Assembly (NCBI GenBank): GCA_963801185.1
Contig: CAWDDW010000003.1
Coordinates: forward strand, 1,426,001 to 1,490,000
Direction: 5' to 3'
Origin: Palsa-601 sp963801185
Lineage (GTDB): Bacteria; Actinomycetota; Acidimicrobiia; Acidimicrobiales; Bog-793
Length of the DNA stretch: 64,000 nt
Both the position numbers and the translations under genes were made by a program. This document shows, piece after piece, positions 45,118 to 54,073 of this stretch (positions are counted from its first letter, which is position 1; each line of letters begins with the position of its first letter). Under the pieces are notes generated by a model that was not told where the DNA came from, ran no database searches, and was given only the letters and a program-made list of their open reading frames with translations.

Positions 45118-45864
45118 ATGCCCGGACTGAAGACCAACGAGCGCCCCGGTACAAGGGCGGTACTCCGCCATTCGCGCATGTCGGCGTACAAGGCCCGAGA
45201 AGTTCTCGACCTGATCCGCGGAGTCGACTACGTCCGCGCGTCCGAGATACTCGAGTCCGCCGAGCGTGGTGCCGCCGAAGTCATCGAAAAGCTGCTCAAC
45301 AGCGCGGCGGCGAACGCGCTGCACAACGATCAGCTGGATCCCGAGGAGCTCTACGTCTCGGCCTGCTTCGCCGACGAGGGAACGACGCTCAAGCGCTGGC
45401 GCCCGCGAGCCCGCGGCCGTGCGACTCGCATCCGCAAGCGCACTTGCCACATTACTGTGATCCTCTCCCGGCTCCCAGACGAAGAGATCGCCAAGCGGCG
45501 CGCTCGCGTAGTCGCCGAGCAGGCGGAGCGTCGCCAGCGCCGCGTTGCCGGCACGCGACGGGCCAGGCGCCAAGGAGCTGACACGGCTGCGGAGATCGCG
45601 GCCGCAGACGCAGCGGCACAGGCCGAGGCAATCGAGGCAGCCACCGAGGCAGCGATCGACTCGGCGAACGAGGACGAGACGGAGGCGGACGAGACCGAGG
45701 CGGGCGACACGTCGGCTTCGGCGGCCGAGGAAGAGACGGCCGCCTCGTCCGACGACACGTCCGCCGACGACTCAACCGAGGTCGAGGCCTCCACCGACGA
45801 GACTCCGGACGCGACTGAGGCCGATACGGCGACAGACGAGACTCCAGACGAGGAGAGCGAGTAA
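45118..45864 (+). CDS. rplV: 50S ribosomal protein L22 with a long acidic tail
   Basis: L22 reaches the tunnel constriction. The core (about 1-118) includes RHSRMSAYKAREVLDLIRG, LNSAAANALHN and the loop RWRPRARGRATRIRKRTCHI. A basic linker and then about 95 residues rich in Glu, Ala, Thr and Asp follow, ending ATDETPDEESE. The total of 248 is about twice the usual length. The stop TAA overlaps the rpsC ATG. Confidence 0.95.
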   Translation: MPGLKTNERPGTRAVLRHSRMSAYKAREVLDLIRGVDYVRASEILESAERGAAEVIEKLLNSAAANALHNDQLDPEELYVSACFADEGTTLKRWRPRARGRATRIRKRTCHITVILSRLPDEEIAKRRARVVAEQAERRQRRVAGTRRARRQGADTAAEIAAADAAAQAEAIEAATEAAIDSANEDETEADETEAGDTSASAAEEETAASSDDTSADDSTEVEASTDETPDATEADTATDETPDEESE

Positions 45865-46821
45865 TGGGTCAGAAGGTCAACCCGTACGGGTTCCGACTCG
45901 GAGTCACGACGGACTGGAAGTCCCGCTGGTTCGACGACCGCAACTACCAGGACTGCGTCATCGAGGACTGGAAGATCCGCGACTACCTGATGGGCCAGCT
46001 CGAGGCTGCTGCTGTCAGCCGGATCGAAGTCGAGCGGACACGTGACCGCCTGCGCATCGACGTTCACACCGCACGGCCGGGCATAGTGATCGGCCGCCGC
46101 GGCGCAGAGGCCGACCGCCTCCGTCGCCAACTCGCCCGCATCACGAAGAACGCCAACGTGCAGCTGAACATCCAGGAGATCAAGCAGCCGGAAGCTCGAC
46201 GCGGCCTTGATCGCGCAGGGCATCGCCGACCAGCTCGCTCGGCGCATCAGCTTCCGCCGTGCGATGAAGCGTGCGATCCAGACAGTGCAGAAGGCAGGAG
46301 CCCAAGGAGTGCGCGTCCAGTGCTCAGGTCGCCTCGGCGGTTCCGAGATGGCACGCAAGGAGTCCTATCGCGAGGGGCGGGTCCCCCTGCACACGCTGAG
46401 GGCCGATATCGACTACGGCTTCCGCGAAGCGAGGACGACGACAGGCCGCGTCGGTGTGAAGGTCTGGATCTACAAAGGCGACATCCTGCCCTACAAGACC
46501 TCGGGCGAGGAGAAGATCTCCCGCGAGGCCGCCATGGCAGTCGGGGAGACCTCAGGTCAGGCACGTCCACGGCGCATCGTGAGCGCTGGCGGTGGTCGCC
46601 GCAGGCCGGAACAAGGCGAGCCGGGTTCGGTGCAAGCTGCGCCGGAGCCCGAGGTCCCTGCGGGCGCCGAGGGCGAGGCCGTCGTCGCGCCCGCTCCGTT
46701 GCCTGGTACGACTCAGGGCGACGAGGCGCTCGAGCGCTTGCTCGCGGAGGAAGAGGAAATCGAGCGGCGCACTCGCGACGAGCACCACGACGTACCGCAC
46801 TTCCGCAGGGAGAACGACTGA
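45864..46821 (+). CDS. rpsC: 30S ribosomal protein S3 (one +1 frame break)
   Basis: S3 forms the mRNA entry helicase site. The first part reads MGQKVNPYGFRLGVTTDWKS and the KH-domain stretch ARPGIVIGRRGAEADRLRRQ. The second part, from IAQGIADQLARRISFRRAMK to DILPYKTSGEEK, is in the next frame. The break is GAAGCTC at 46191-46197, and without one A the junction is EIKQPELDAALIAQGIAD. Corrected length is about 318, including a roughly 100-residue Pro/Ala/Glu-rich tail ending HDVPHFRREND. As given, the first frame runs on into rplP. Confidence 0.95.
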
Positions 46822-47258
46822 TGTTGATGCCACGAAGGGTCAAGCATCGTAAGCAGCAGCGAGGGCGTCTCTCGGGGATGGCCAAGGGCGGCGAGTCGAT
46901 CAGTTTCGGTGACTACGGCATCCAGGCGCTCGAGCCCGGTTGGCTCACGGCTCGCCAGATCGAGGCGGCACGTATCGCGATGACCCGTCACGTTCGCCGT
47001 GGCGGCAAAGTGTGGATACGCGTCTTTCCCGACAAGCCCGTCACGCAGAAGCCGGCGGAGACCCGCATGGGCTCGGGCAAGGGCAATCCTGAACACTGGG
47101 TTGCGGTCGTCAAGCCCGGCAGAGTGCTGTTCGAGTTGTCAGGTGTCGACGCGACGCTCGCTCAAGCCGCCATGGAGCGAGCCATCCAGAAGCTTCCCCT
47201 GAAAGCGCGTTTCATCGTCCGCCCAGGGCTCGGGTCAACGCCGGAGGTGCAGGTCTGA
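46821..47258 (+). CDS. rplP: 50S ribosomal protein L16
   Basis: A 145-residue L16 of the A-site region. It begins MLMPRRVKHRKQQRGRLSGM and contains VRRGGKVWIRVFPDKPVTQK and TRMGSGKGNPEHWVAVVKPG. ATG 46821 overlaps the rpsC stop (TGATG). Its frame happens to be continuous with the first part of rpsC only because of the frame break there. Confidence 0.97.
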   Translation: MLMPRRVKHRKQQRGRLSGMAKGGESISFGDYGIQALEPGWLTARQIEAARIAMTRHVRRGGKVWIRVFPDKPVTQKPAETRMGSGKGNPEHWVAVVKPGRVLFELSGVDATLAQAAMERAIQKLPLKARFIVRPGLGSTPEVQV

Positions 47259-47500
47259 TGCAGACCGCCCAGGAATTCCGCGAGCTCGATGAGGACGAGC
47301 TCCAGACGCGCCTCGACAATGCTCGCAAAGAGCTTTTCAACCTCCGCTTCCAAGCGGCGACCGGACGGCTCGACAACTCAGCCCGCGTAGGTGCCGTCCG
47401 GCGCGAGATAGCCCGGGTACTCACCGTGCAACGCGAGCGCGAGATCGAGCAGGCCGAGGCGCTCAGTGCCGCGGGCCTGCAATCGAACGAGGAGAACTGA
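47258..47500 (+). CDS. rpmC: 50S ribosomal protein L29
   Basis: An 80-residue L29 at the tunnel exit. It contains the coiled segment LDEDELQTRLDNARKELFNL and RFQAATGRLDN. The start overlaps the rplP stop and the end overlaps the rpsQ ATG. Confidence 0.95.
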   Translation: MQTAQEFRELDEDELQTRLDNARKELFNLRFQAATGRLDNSARVGAVRREIARVLTVQREREIEQAEALSAAGLQSNEEN

Positions 47501-47838
47501 TGGCCGAGAACAAGACCACGACGGCCGACGACGCGGCCCCCTCCACCACCGCCGCCCCCGCAGCCCCGGCCGTGGGTGCCACCGAGCGCGAGAACAAGCG
47601 GAAGGTCCGCGAGGGCATAGTCGTATCGACTTCCATGGAGAAGACGACGGTCGTAGCCGTCACTGAGCGGGTCCGGCACCGCCGGTACTCGAAGACGGTG
47701 CAGCGCACCCGGAAGCTCTATGCGCACGACGAAGAGAATCAGTCGCACCCCGGCGATCGCGTCCTCGTCGCCGAGACGAGGCCGTTGTCCAAGCTGAAGC
47801 GGTGGCGTGTTGTGGAGATATTGGAGCGCGCCCGATGA
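47500..47838 (+). CDS. rpsQ: 30S ribosomal protein S17
   Basis: A 112-residue S17. A 30-residue Ala/Thr/Pro-rich N-terminal extension precedes the OB-fold core RKVREGIVVSTSMEKTTVVA, with YSKTVQRTRKLYAHDEEN and RPLSKLKRWRVVEI. The stop overlaps rplN. Confidence 0.96.
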   Translation: MAENKTTTADDAAPSTTAAPAAPAVGATERENKRKVREGIVVSTSMEKTTVVAVTERVRHRRYSKTVQRTRKLYAHDEENQSHPGDRVLVAETRPLSKLKRWRVVEILERAR

Positions 47839-48203
47839 TCCAGCAGGAGTCGAGGCTCCGGGTGGCCGACAACTCGGGAGCAAAAGAGGTCCTCTGCATC
47901 AAGGTGCTCGGTGGCTCGCGCCGCCGCTACGCCCGTATAGGTGACGTGTTCATCGCGACCGTGAAGGATGCCGTGCCTGGCGCCGCGGTGAAGAAGGGTG
48001 ATGTCGTCCGTTGCGTCGTCGTGCGCACGAAGAAGGAGAACCGCAGGCCGGACGGCAGCTACATCCGTTTCGACGAGAATGCCGCGGTGCTCATCAACGA
48101 CCAGCTGCAGCCGCGCGGCACTCGCATCTTCGGCCCGGTCGGCCGTGAGCTTCGTGACAAGCGATTCATGAGGATCGTGTCCCTCGCCCCGGAGGTGATC
48201 TGA
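47835..48203 (+). CDS. rplN: 50S ribosomal protein L14
   Basis: A 122-residue L14 of the subunit interface and a binding site for RsfS. It starts MIQQESRLRVADNSGAKEVL and contains RRPDGSYIRFDENAAVLIND. ATG 47835 overlaps the rpsQ stop (ATGA). Confidence 0.97.
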   Translation: MIQQESRLRVADNSGAKEVLCIKVLGGSRRRYARIGDVFIATVKDAVPGAAVKKGDVVRCVVVRTKKENRRPDGSYIRFDENAAVLINDQLQPRGTRIFGPVGRELRDKRFMRIVSLAPEVI

Positions 48204-48204
48204 C

Positions 48205-48510
48205 GTGCGCATTCGCAAGGGAGACCGAGTCCAGGTCCTCCAAGGCAAGGACAAGGGCCGTGTCGGAGAAGTCATGCGGGCGATCCCGTCCGAGTCCAAG
48301 GTGATCGTCGAGGGCGTGAACATCGCCAAGCGCCACCAGAAGGCCACGCGCCGGACCATGCAGGGCGGGATCATCGACAAGGACATGCCGGTCCACGTGT
48401 CCTCGGTGGCAATCGTCTGCTCGCAGTGCGGGCCGACGAGGATCGGCTATCGCCACGACGACCAGGAGCGCAAGGTCAGGGTCTGCAGGAAGTGCGGAGG
48501 TGTGTTGTGA
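48205..48510 (+). CDS. rplX: 50S ribosomal protein L24
   Basis: A 101-residue L24, an assembly initiator with a KOW motif (MRIRKGDRVQVLQGKDKGRV). The C-terminal part has a CSQCG...CRKCGG pair of Cys knuckles, typical of longer L24 proteins. The GTG start is one base after the rplN stop. Confidence 0.96.
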   Translation: MRIRKGDRVQVLQGKDKGRVGEVMRAIPSESKVIVEGVNIAKRHQKATRRTMQGGIIDKDMPVHVSSVAIVCSQCGPTRIGYRHDDQERKVRVCRKCGGVL

Positions 48511-49076
48511 GCGCTGTCGCAGAACGCGCAAGGCCTCGCCTTCGCGAGCGCTACGAGGCGGAGCTCCGCGCCGAGCTCGGCGAGCTCCTCGGTGTGTCCA
48601 ACGTGATGCAGGTCCCGAGCCTCGAGAAGATCGTCATCAACATGGGCGTCGGACGCGCCACTCAGCAGCAGTCGCTGCTCGAGGGAGCGGTCAGGGATCT
48701 CGAGACCATCGCCGGCCAGCACCCCGTGGTGACGAAGGCTCGTCGGTCCATCGCCGGCTTCAAACTGCGAGAGGGGCAGTCGATCGGCTGCATGGTGACG
48801 CTTCGCGGCGACCGGATGTGGGAGTTCCTGGACCGGTTGATCTCGCTCGCGATCCCGCGGATCCGCGACTTTCGAGGCCTGTCGCCCCGGTCGTTCGACG
48901 GCCATGGCAACTACACCTTCGGGGTGACCGAACAGCTGATCTTCCCCGAGATCGATTACGACAAGGTCGACGCGACTCGTGGCATGGACATCACGATCGT
49001 CACGACCGCCCGCACCGACGACGAAGGCCGCGCTCTACTCACGGCCTTCGGATTCCCGTTCCGACGCGAAGGGTAG
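48507..49076 (+). CDS. rplE: 50S ribosomal protein L5
   Basis: A 189-residue L5 of the 5S rRNA complex. It contains VPSLEKIVINMGVGRATQQQ, KARRSIAGFKLREGQSIGCM and FDGHGNYTFGVTEQLIFPEI. GTG 48507 overlaps the rplX stop. Frames starting further upstream lie inside rplX. Confidence 0.97.
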   Translation: MSAVAERARPRLRERYEAELRAELGELLGVSNVMQVPSLEKIVINMGVGRATQQQSLLEGAVRDLETIAGQHPVVTKARRSIAGFKLREGQSIGCMVTLRGDRMWEFLDRLISLAIPRIRDFRGLSPRSFDGHGNYTFGVTEQLIFPEIDYDKVDATRGMDITIVTTARTDDEGRALLTAFGFPFRREG

Positions 49077-49086
49077 TGAGCCGTAG

Positions 49087-49272
49087 ATGGCGAAGAAGGC
49101 ACTGATCGAAAAGCAGCAGCGCACGCCGAAGTTCAAGGTGCGGGCCTACACCCGGTGCCGCCGATGCGGTCGGCCGCATTCGGTGTTCCGGAAGTTCGGC
49201 CTGTGCCGGATCTGCTTGCGCGAGCTGGTCCACGCCGGCGAGGTGCCCGGCGTGACCAAGGCGAGCTGGTGA
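49087..49272 (+). CDS. rpsN: 30S ribosomal protein S14, zinc-binding type Z
   Basis: A 61-residue short S14. It carries two CxxC knuckles, TRCRRCGRPH and GLCRICLREL, so it is the zinc-containing form. It starts MAKKALIEKQQRTPKFKVRA. It lies between rplE and rpsH in the spc segment. Confidence 0.97.
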   Translation: MAKKALIEKQQRTPKFKVRAYTRCRRCGRPHSVFRKFGLCRICLRELVHAGEVPGVTKASW

Positions 49273-49288
49273 GAGGAGGCATCCAGAT

Positions 49289-49693
49289 ATGACGATGACC
49301 GACCCGATCGCCGACATGCTGACGCGCATGCGCAACGCGAACGTTGCCATGCACGACAGTGTCCGCATGCCGAGCTCGAAGGTGAAGGAATCCCTCGCTG
49401 CCATCTTGGAGCGTGAGGGCTACATCGCGGGCTTTGCAACGACGGATGATCCCGGCCAGCCGGGCAAGGTGCTCGAGATCCAGCTGAAGTACACGACTGA
49501 GCGCGACCGGGTGATCGGTGGGCTGAAGCGCGTGTCCAAACCGGGCCTTCGCATCTACGCGAGGGCCGACAAGCTGCCGCGAGTGCTCGGAGGGCTCGGT
49601 GTCGCGGTTCTGTCCACGAGCCAGGGCCTGATGACCGACCGCGAGGCGCGCCAGCGCAAGGTCGGTGGGGAGATCCTCTGCTATGTCTGGTGA
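49289..49693 (+). CDS. rpsH: 30S ribosomal protein S8
   Basis: A 134-residue S8, a primary 16S binder and, in E. coli, the spc operon repressor. It contains TDPIADMLTRMRNANVAMHD and the C-terminal STSQGLMTDREARQRKVGGE. AGAGGAGG precedes the ATG. Confidence 0.97.
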   Translation: MTMTDPIADMLTRMRNANVAMHDSVRMPSSKVKESLAAILEREGYIAGFATTDDPGQPGKVLEIQLKYTTERDRVIGGLKRVSKPGLRIYARADKLPRVLGGLGVAVLSTSQGLMTDREARQRKVGGEILCYVW

Positions 49694-49729
49694 GCTCATG
49701 ACGAGTCTCTTTGTGACGGAGGCCCGCTG

Positions 49730-50269
49730 ATGTCCCGCGTCGGCAAGTCGCCAATCGCCGTGCCGAGCGGGGTCGAAGTTCTCGTGTCTCCCGGCCACGT
49801 GACGGTGAAGGGCCCCCAAGGGACCCTCGAACGTGATCTCCCAGGAGACATCACGCTTCGCCAGGAGGACTCGACCGTGCTCGTCGAGCGCCCCGACGAC
49901 GAGCGGCACAACCGGGCCCTGCACGGCCTCACCCGTTCGCTCGTCGCCAACATGGTGACGGGCGTCACGAGCGGTTACTCGAAGGACCTCGAGATCGTCG
50001 GCGTCGGGTACCGTGCCACTGCCAAAGGTCCAGACCAGATCGAGCTCGCTCTCGGTTTCAGCCACCCGGTGGTCGTCAATGCTCCGGAAGGCATCTCGTT
50101 CGAAGTCCCGGTTCCCACCCGGATCACCGTGAAGGGGATCGACAAGGAGAAGGTCGGCCAGGTTGCCGCCGACATCCGCAAGATCCGCAAGCCCGAGCCC
50201 TACAAGGGCAAGGGTGTGCGCTACGCGGGTGAGGTCGTGCAGCGCAAGGCCGGGAAAGCTGCGAAGTAG
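49730..50269 (+). CDS. rplF: 50S ribosomal protein L6
   Basis: A 179-residue L6 with the duplicated L6 fold. It contains MSRVGKSPIAVPSGVEVLVS and the signature KPEPYKGKGVRYAGEVVQRK near the C-terminus. Two bases separate it from rplR. Confidence 0.97.
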   Translation: MSRVGKSPIAVPSGVEVLVSPGHVTVKGPQGTLERDLPGDITLRQEDSTVLVERPDDERHNRALHGLTRSLVANMVTGVTSGYSKDLEIVGVGYRATAKGPDQIELALGFSHPVVVNAPEGISFEVPVPTRITVKGIDKEKVGQVAADIRKIRKPEPYKGKGVRYAGEVVQRKAGKAAK

Positions 50270-50271
50270 CC

Positions 50272-50634
50272 ATGAGCACGAGACAACGCACACACGAGCT
50301 GAAGATCCGGCGACACCGCCGGGTGAGGCGCAAGATCGCCGGCACCGCCGAGCGGCCTCGCCTCGCGGTTTTCCGCTCGAACCGGCACATCGCTGCCCAG
50401 GTGATCGACGACCGCGCTGGCCGCACCCTCGCTGCCGCCTCGACCGTCGAGGCCGAGCTGCGCACCTCTGGCACGGGCAACGCCGATGCGGCTGCCAAGG
50501 TCGGTCGGCTCATCGCCGAGCGTGCCCAGGCCGCAGGGATCACCAAGGTTGTGTTCGATCGGGGTGGGTCCCGGTATCACGGACGTGTCGCGGCGCTCGC
50601 CGACGCGGCGCGCGAAGCCGGATTGGAGCTGTAG
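50272..50634 (+). CDS. rplR: 50S ribosomal protein L18
   Basis: A 120-residue L18, which binds 5S rRNA. It contains RRHRRVRRKIAGTAERPRLA and the C-terminal FDRGGSRYHGRVAALADAAR. The stop TAG is directly followed by the rpsE ATG. Confidence 0.97.
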   Translation: MSTRQRTHELKIRRHRRVRRKIAGTAERPRLAVFRSNRHIAAQVIDDRAGRTLAAASTVEAELRTSGTGNADAAAKVGRLIAERAQAAGITKVVFDRGGSRYHGRVAALADAAREAGLEL

Positions 50635-51189
50635 ATGCCCGAGTCTCAGTACGAAGAACGGACCATCAAGGTCAACCGGGTCGCGAAGGTCGTGAAAGGT
50701 GGGCGGCGCTTCTCCTTCACGGCGCTCATGGTGATCGGAGACGGCAACGGGCGCGTGGGCCTCGGGTACGGGAAGGCCAAGGAGGCGGGTCTGGCCGTCC
50801 AAAAGGGCATCGACGAGGCCAAGAAGAACATGTTCGACGTCCCGCTCGCGGGCTCGACCATCACGCACCCCATCCTCGGTCACGCCGGTGCAGGACGGAT
50901 CCTGTTGAAGCCGGCAGCCCCGGGCACGGGGGTGATCGCCGGCGGCGCAGCCCGTGCGATCCTCGAGATGGCTGGCGTCCACGACGTCGTTGCGAAGTCG
51001 CTCGGGACCTCGAACGCCATCAACGTCGCTCATGCCACGATCGACGGGCTGAAGAGCCTTCGCCGCCCCGACGAGGTCGCTCGCCTGCGGGGCAAGGCAC
51101 CGGACGAGATTGCGCCGGCGGGGATGCTGCGTGCGTACGAGGAGCGTCGCCGGCTCGGCCGAGCCACCGCCCAGATCGAGGCGAGCTGA
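50635..51189 (+). CDS. rpsE: 30S ribosomal protein S5
   Basis: A 184-residue S5. It contains VAKVVKGGRRFSFTALMVIG, GYGKAKEAGLAVQKGIDEAK and GTGVIAGGAARAILEMAGV. It begins immediately after the rplR stop and ends one base before rpmD. Confidence 0.97.
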   Translation: MPESQYEERTIKVNRVAKVVKGGRRFSFTALMVIGDGNGRVGLGYGKAKEAGLAVQKGIDEAKKNMFDVPLAGSTITHPILGHAGAGRILLKPAAPGTGVIAGGAARAILEMAGVHDVVAKSLGTSNAINVAHATIDGLKSLRRPDEVARLRGKAPDEIAPAGMLRAYEERRRLGRATAQIEAS

Positions 51190-51190
51190 G

Positions 51191-51427
51191 ATGGCTCGCG
51201 CCACGAAGTCCCCGGAGGAGGCGATGATCGTCGTCACGCAGGTGAAGTCCGGAATCGGCCAGAAGCCAAAGCACCGCGGCACGCTCCGCGCGCTCGGCCT
51301 CGGACGGATCGGCAAGTCGAACGTGCTCCCGGACCGACCCGAGATCCGCGGGATGATTGCCCGCGTACCCCACCTGGTCACGGTCGAGACGTCGGGTGAG
51401 CACGCGAAGAAGGCAGGCAAGCAATGA
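51191..51427 (+). CDS. rpmD: 50S ribosomal protein L30
   Basis: A 78-residue L30. The core reads IVVTQVKSGIGQKPKHRGTL and LGLGRIGKSNVLPDRPEIRG. It is slightly longer than the usual 60 residues at both ends. The stop overlaps the rplO ATG. Confidence 0.94.
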   Translation: MARATKSPEEAMIVVTQVKSGIGQKPKHRGTLRALGLGRIGKSNVLPDRPEIRGMIARVPHLVTVETSGEHAKKAGKQ

Positions 51428-51912
51428 AGGTCCACGATCTCGCACCGGCGCCCGGTTCCCACCGCTCGAAGAGGCGCGTCGCTCGAGGCACGGGCGGCAA
51501 GGGCGGCAAGACGGCAGGTCGCGGCACAAAGGGCCAGAAGGCACGCGGTCAGGTAAAGCCGGGCTTCGAGGGAGGCCAGCTCCAGCTGGCACAGCGCATC
51601 CCGAAGCTGCGCGGGTTCGCCAACCCGTTCCGCATCGAGTACAACGTCGTCAACCTCGGGGTGATCGAAGCTCTCGAGGAGACCGAGATCACGCCCGAGA
51701 GCCTGAAGGCAGCCGGGATCGTCCACCACAAGGGTCTTGTGAAGGTCCTTGGAGATGGGGAGTTGAGCCGCGCCGTCAATGTCGCGGCCCACGCGTTCTC
51801 GCGCTCTGCAGTATCGGCAATCGAGGCTGCCGGTGGCACGGTGACCGTGGTCGCGAAGCCGTTTGGGGACCGCCGGCCGCCTGCTCAGGGCAACGCCCTT
51901 GCCAACCGCTAG
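51424..51912 (+). CDS. rplO: 50S ribosomal protein L15
   Basis: A 162-residue L15. The Gly/Lys-rich N-terminus contains GTGGKGGKTAGRGTKGQKAR. The C-terminal domain includes VVNLGVIEALEETEITPESL and ELSRAVNVAAHAFSRSAV. It overlaps rpmD by four bases and precedes secY. Confidence 0.96.
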   Translation: MKVHDLAPAPGSHRSKRRVARGTGGKGGKTAGRGTKGQKARGQVKPGFEGGQLQLAQRIPKLRGFANPFRIEYNVVNLGVIEALEETEITPESLKAAGIVHHKGLVKVLGDGELSRAVNVAAHAFSRSAVSAIEAAGGTVTVVAKPFGDRRPPAQGNALANR

Positions 51913-51978
51913 GGTACGGGCGCCGCTGAGCCGGCACCCGGGGCCGCAACCGAGCGCCGAGGCCTCGTAAGGAGAGAC

Positions 51979-53274
51979 ATGCTCGCCAGTTTTCGCAACA
52001 TGTTCCGGGTGGCGGACCTTCGCAACAAGGTCTTGTTCACCCTGCTCGTGATTGCGATCTACCAGGTAGGCACGAACGTGCCGATCCCGGGGATCGATTT
52101 CCAGAAGATCGAGTCGATCACGAGCGCCCAGAAGAGCAACGGCGTCCTCGGCTACCTAAGCCTGTTTGCCGGCACCGGGCTCTCGAAGGCTGCCGTCCTC
52201 GGTCTCGGGATCATGCCGTACATCACGGCGTCCATCATCATCCAGCTCCTCTCCGGGGTCATCCCCAAGTTCGAACAGTGGCGTGACCAGGGAGCAGTCG
52301 GTCAGAAGAAGCTGACTCAGGCGACCAGGTACCTGACGGTCGGCCTAGCATTGATGCAGTCCTCGGGAATCGTCTTCCTCTACCACTCGGGCCGGCTGTT
52401 CTCGAACCTGACGGCGTCCCAAGCGGACCTGATCCCCAACTTCTCGGCCCCACGGGTCGTGTTCATGATCCTCGTCCTGACGGCGGGAACTGCCTTTGTC
52501 ATGTGGCTCGGGGAGAACATCACCCAGCGCGGCATCGGCAACGGTATGTCGCTGCTCATCTTCTCGAACGTGATCAGCGCCATCCCCATCTACGGGCAAT
52601 TCATCAAACTCGACAGGGGATGGCTCGGCGTGGGCATCGTGCTCGTCGTCTGCCTGCTGTTGCTCACGGCGATCGTGTTCATGGAACAAGGCCAACGCCG
52701 CATCCCTGTGACATTCGCCAAACGCGTGCAGGGCCGGCGCATGTACGGCGGCCAGAGCACCTACATCCCGCTCAAAGTGAACCAGGCCGGCGTCATCCCG
52801 ATCATCTTCGCCAGCTCGCTGCTCTACATCCCGGTCCTGCTCTCGAACGTCCTACCGTGGACGACCTACCAGAACTGGGTGAAGGACAACCTGCTGAACC
52901 CGACCGACGGCGTCTACCTCATCGTCTACGGCGTCCTGATCGTGCTGTTCACGTTCTTCTACGTGCACGTGACGTTCGACCCCTACCAGCAAGCGGACCA
53001 GATCCGGAAACAGGGTGGTTACATCCCCGGCTTCCGCCCCGGCCCGCCGACCGAGCGCTATCTCTCCCGCATTCTCAACCGGCTGACTCTGCCCGGCAGC
53101 CTCTTCCTGGCCACCGTTGCGCTGATCCCCTCGGTTCTGCTCCGGAGTTGGCACGTGACCAACATCCCGTTCTTCGGAACGACCCTTCTCATCGCGGTCG
53201 GAGTCGCTCTCGAGACGATGAAGCAGATCGACAGCCAGCTCATGATGCGCAACTATCAGGGCTTCCTGCAGTAA
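51979..53274 (+). CDS. secY: Preprotein translocase subunit SecY
   Basis: Channel subunit of the Sec translocon, 431 residues with ten TM helices. It contains GIMPYITASIIIQLL, the plug region, TQRGIGNGMSLLIF, and the cytoplasmic-loop segment QAGVIPIIFASSLLY. A GTAAGGAGAG ribosome-binding site precedes the ATG. The adk GTG follows the stop directly. Confidence 0.97.
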   Translation: MLASFRNMFRVADLRNKVLFTLLVIAIYQVGTNVPIPGIDFQKIESITSAQKSNGVLGYLSLFAGTGLSKAAVLGLGIMPYITASIIIQLLSGVIPKFEQWRDQGAVGQKKLTQATRYLTVGLALMQSSGIVFLYHSGRLFSNLTASQADLIPNFSAPRVVFMILVLTAGTAFVMWLGENITQRGIGNGMSLLIFSNVISAIPIYGQFIKLDRGWLGVGIVLVVCLLLLTAIVFMEQGQRRIPVTFAKRVQGRRMYGGQSTYIPLKVNQAGVIPIIFASSLLYIPVLLSNVLPWTTYQNWVKDNLLNPTDGVYLIVYGVLIVLFTFFYVHVTFDPYQQADQIRKQGGYIPGFRPGPPTERYLSRILNRLTLPGSLFLATVALIPSVLLRSWHVTNIPFFGTTLLIAVGVALETMKQIDSQLMMRNYQGFLQ

Positions 53275-54073
53275 GTGGTACCGGGCGGCCGCCTCGTCGT
53301 CCTAGGAAAGCAGGGGGCGGGTAAAGGGACGCAGTGCGTGCGGCTGTCGCACCATTACGTGATCCCCCATATTTCCACCGGCGACATGCTGCGATCGGCT
53401 GTGAAGGCCGGTACACCACTCGGTCTCGAGGCCCGCCGCTTCATGGATGCCGGCGAGCTGCATCCCCGACGAGATCGTTCTCAAGATGGTCGGGGAGCGG
53501 CTCGACCAGGACGATACGCGGACGAGGGGTTTCGTGCTCGATGGGTTCCCGCGCACGCTGGCACAAGCTCAGGGCCTCGATGGTCTGCTGCACCCCGCAG
53601 AGCTCGACATCGCGATCGACATCGAGGTCCCGACCGAGCTCGTGCTGGCCCGCCTCGCCAGCCGGATGACATGTGAGGTCTGCGGGACGATCTACTCGAC
53701 GGCGCACCCGCCGAGCGTCGACTGGAACTGCGACATCTGCGGTGGCGAGGTCGTCCAGCGCGAGGACGACACCGAGGAGGCGATCCGGCGGCGCCTGGCG
53801 CTGTACGAGACCGAGACGGCGCCTCTCATCTCCTGGTACCGCCAGGTCGACAGGCTCGTCCAGATATCCGGAGTCGGCGGCCCGGACGAAGTCTTCGAGC
53901 AGATGGTCGAGGAGATCGAGTCGCGGCGCATGTCGGGTAGCTTCGGGCCACCGATCGCCGTCGACGGGCTGCACCACCACGAGCTCGGGCACGAGACGGT
54001 CCACGAGCCCATGCCCACCACGGAGCCCGTTCCCGAGCAGGACCTGGACGCGAGCGAAGGAAAGGAAAGATGA
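53275..54073 (+). CDS. adk: Adenylate kinase with zinc lid (one +1 frame break)
   Basis: Catalyses ATP + AMP to 2 ADP. The P-loop is GKQGAGKGT (about 10). The AMP-binding region ISTGDMLRSAVKAGTPLG follows. The lid carries four Cys (CEVCGTIY and CDICGGE), a structural zinc site. The frame changes at GAGCTG-C-ATCCCC (53455-53466). Without the extra C the junction is MDAGELIPDEIVLKMVGERL. Corrected length is about 265, with about 45 extra C-terminal residues rich in His and Glu. The GTG start abuts the secY stop. Confidence 0.94.

Noticed and set aside
45864..47258. A continuous frame joining the S3 N-terminus to L16
   Set aside because: The middle of this frame is Arg/Pro/Gly-rich nonsense. 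The true S3 C-terminal half is in the next frame. The joining is a by-product of the insertion at 46192.
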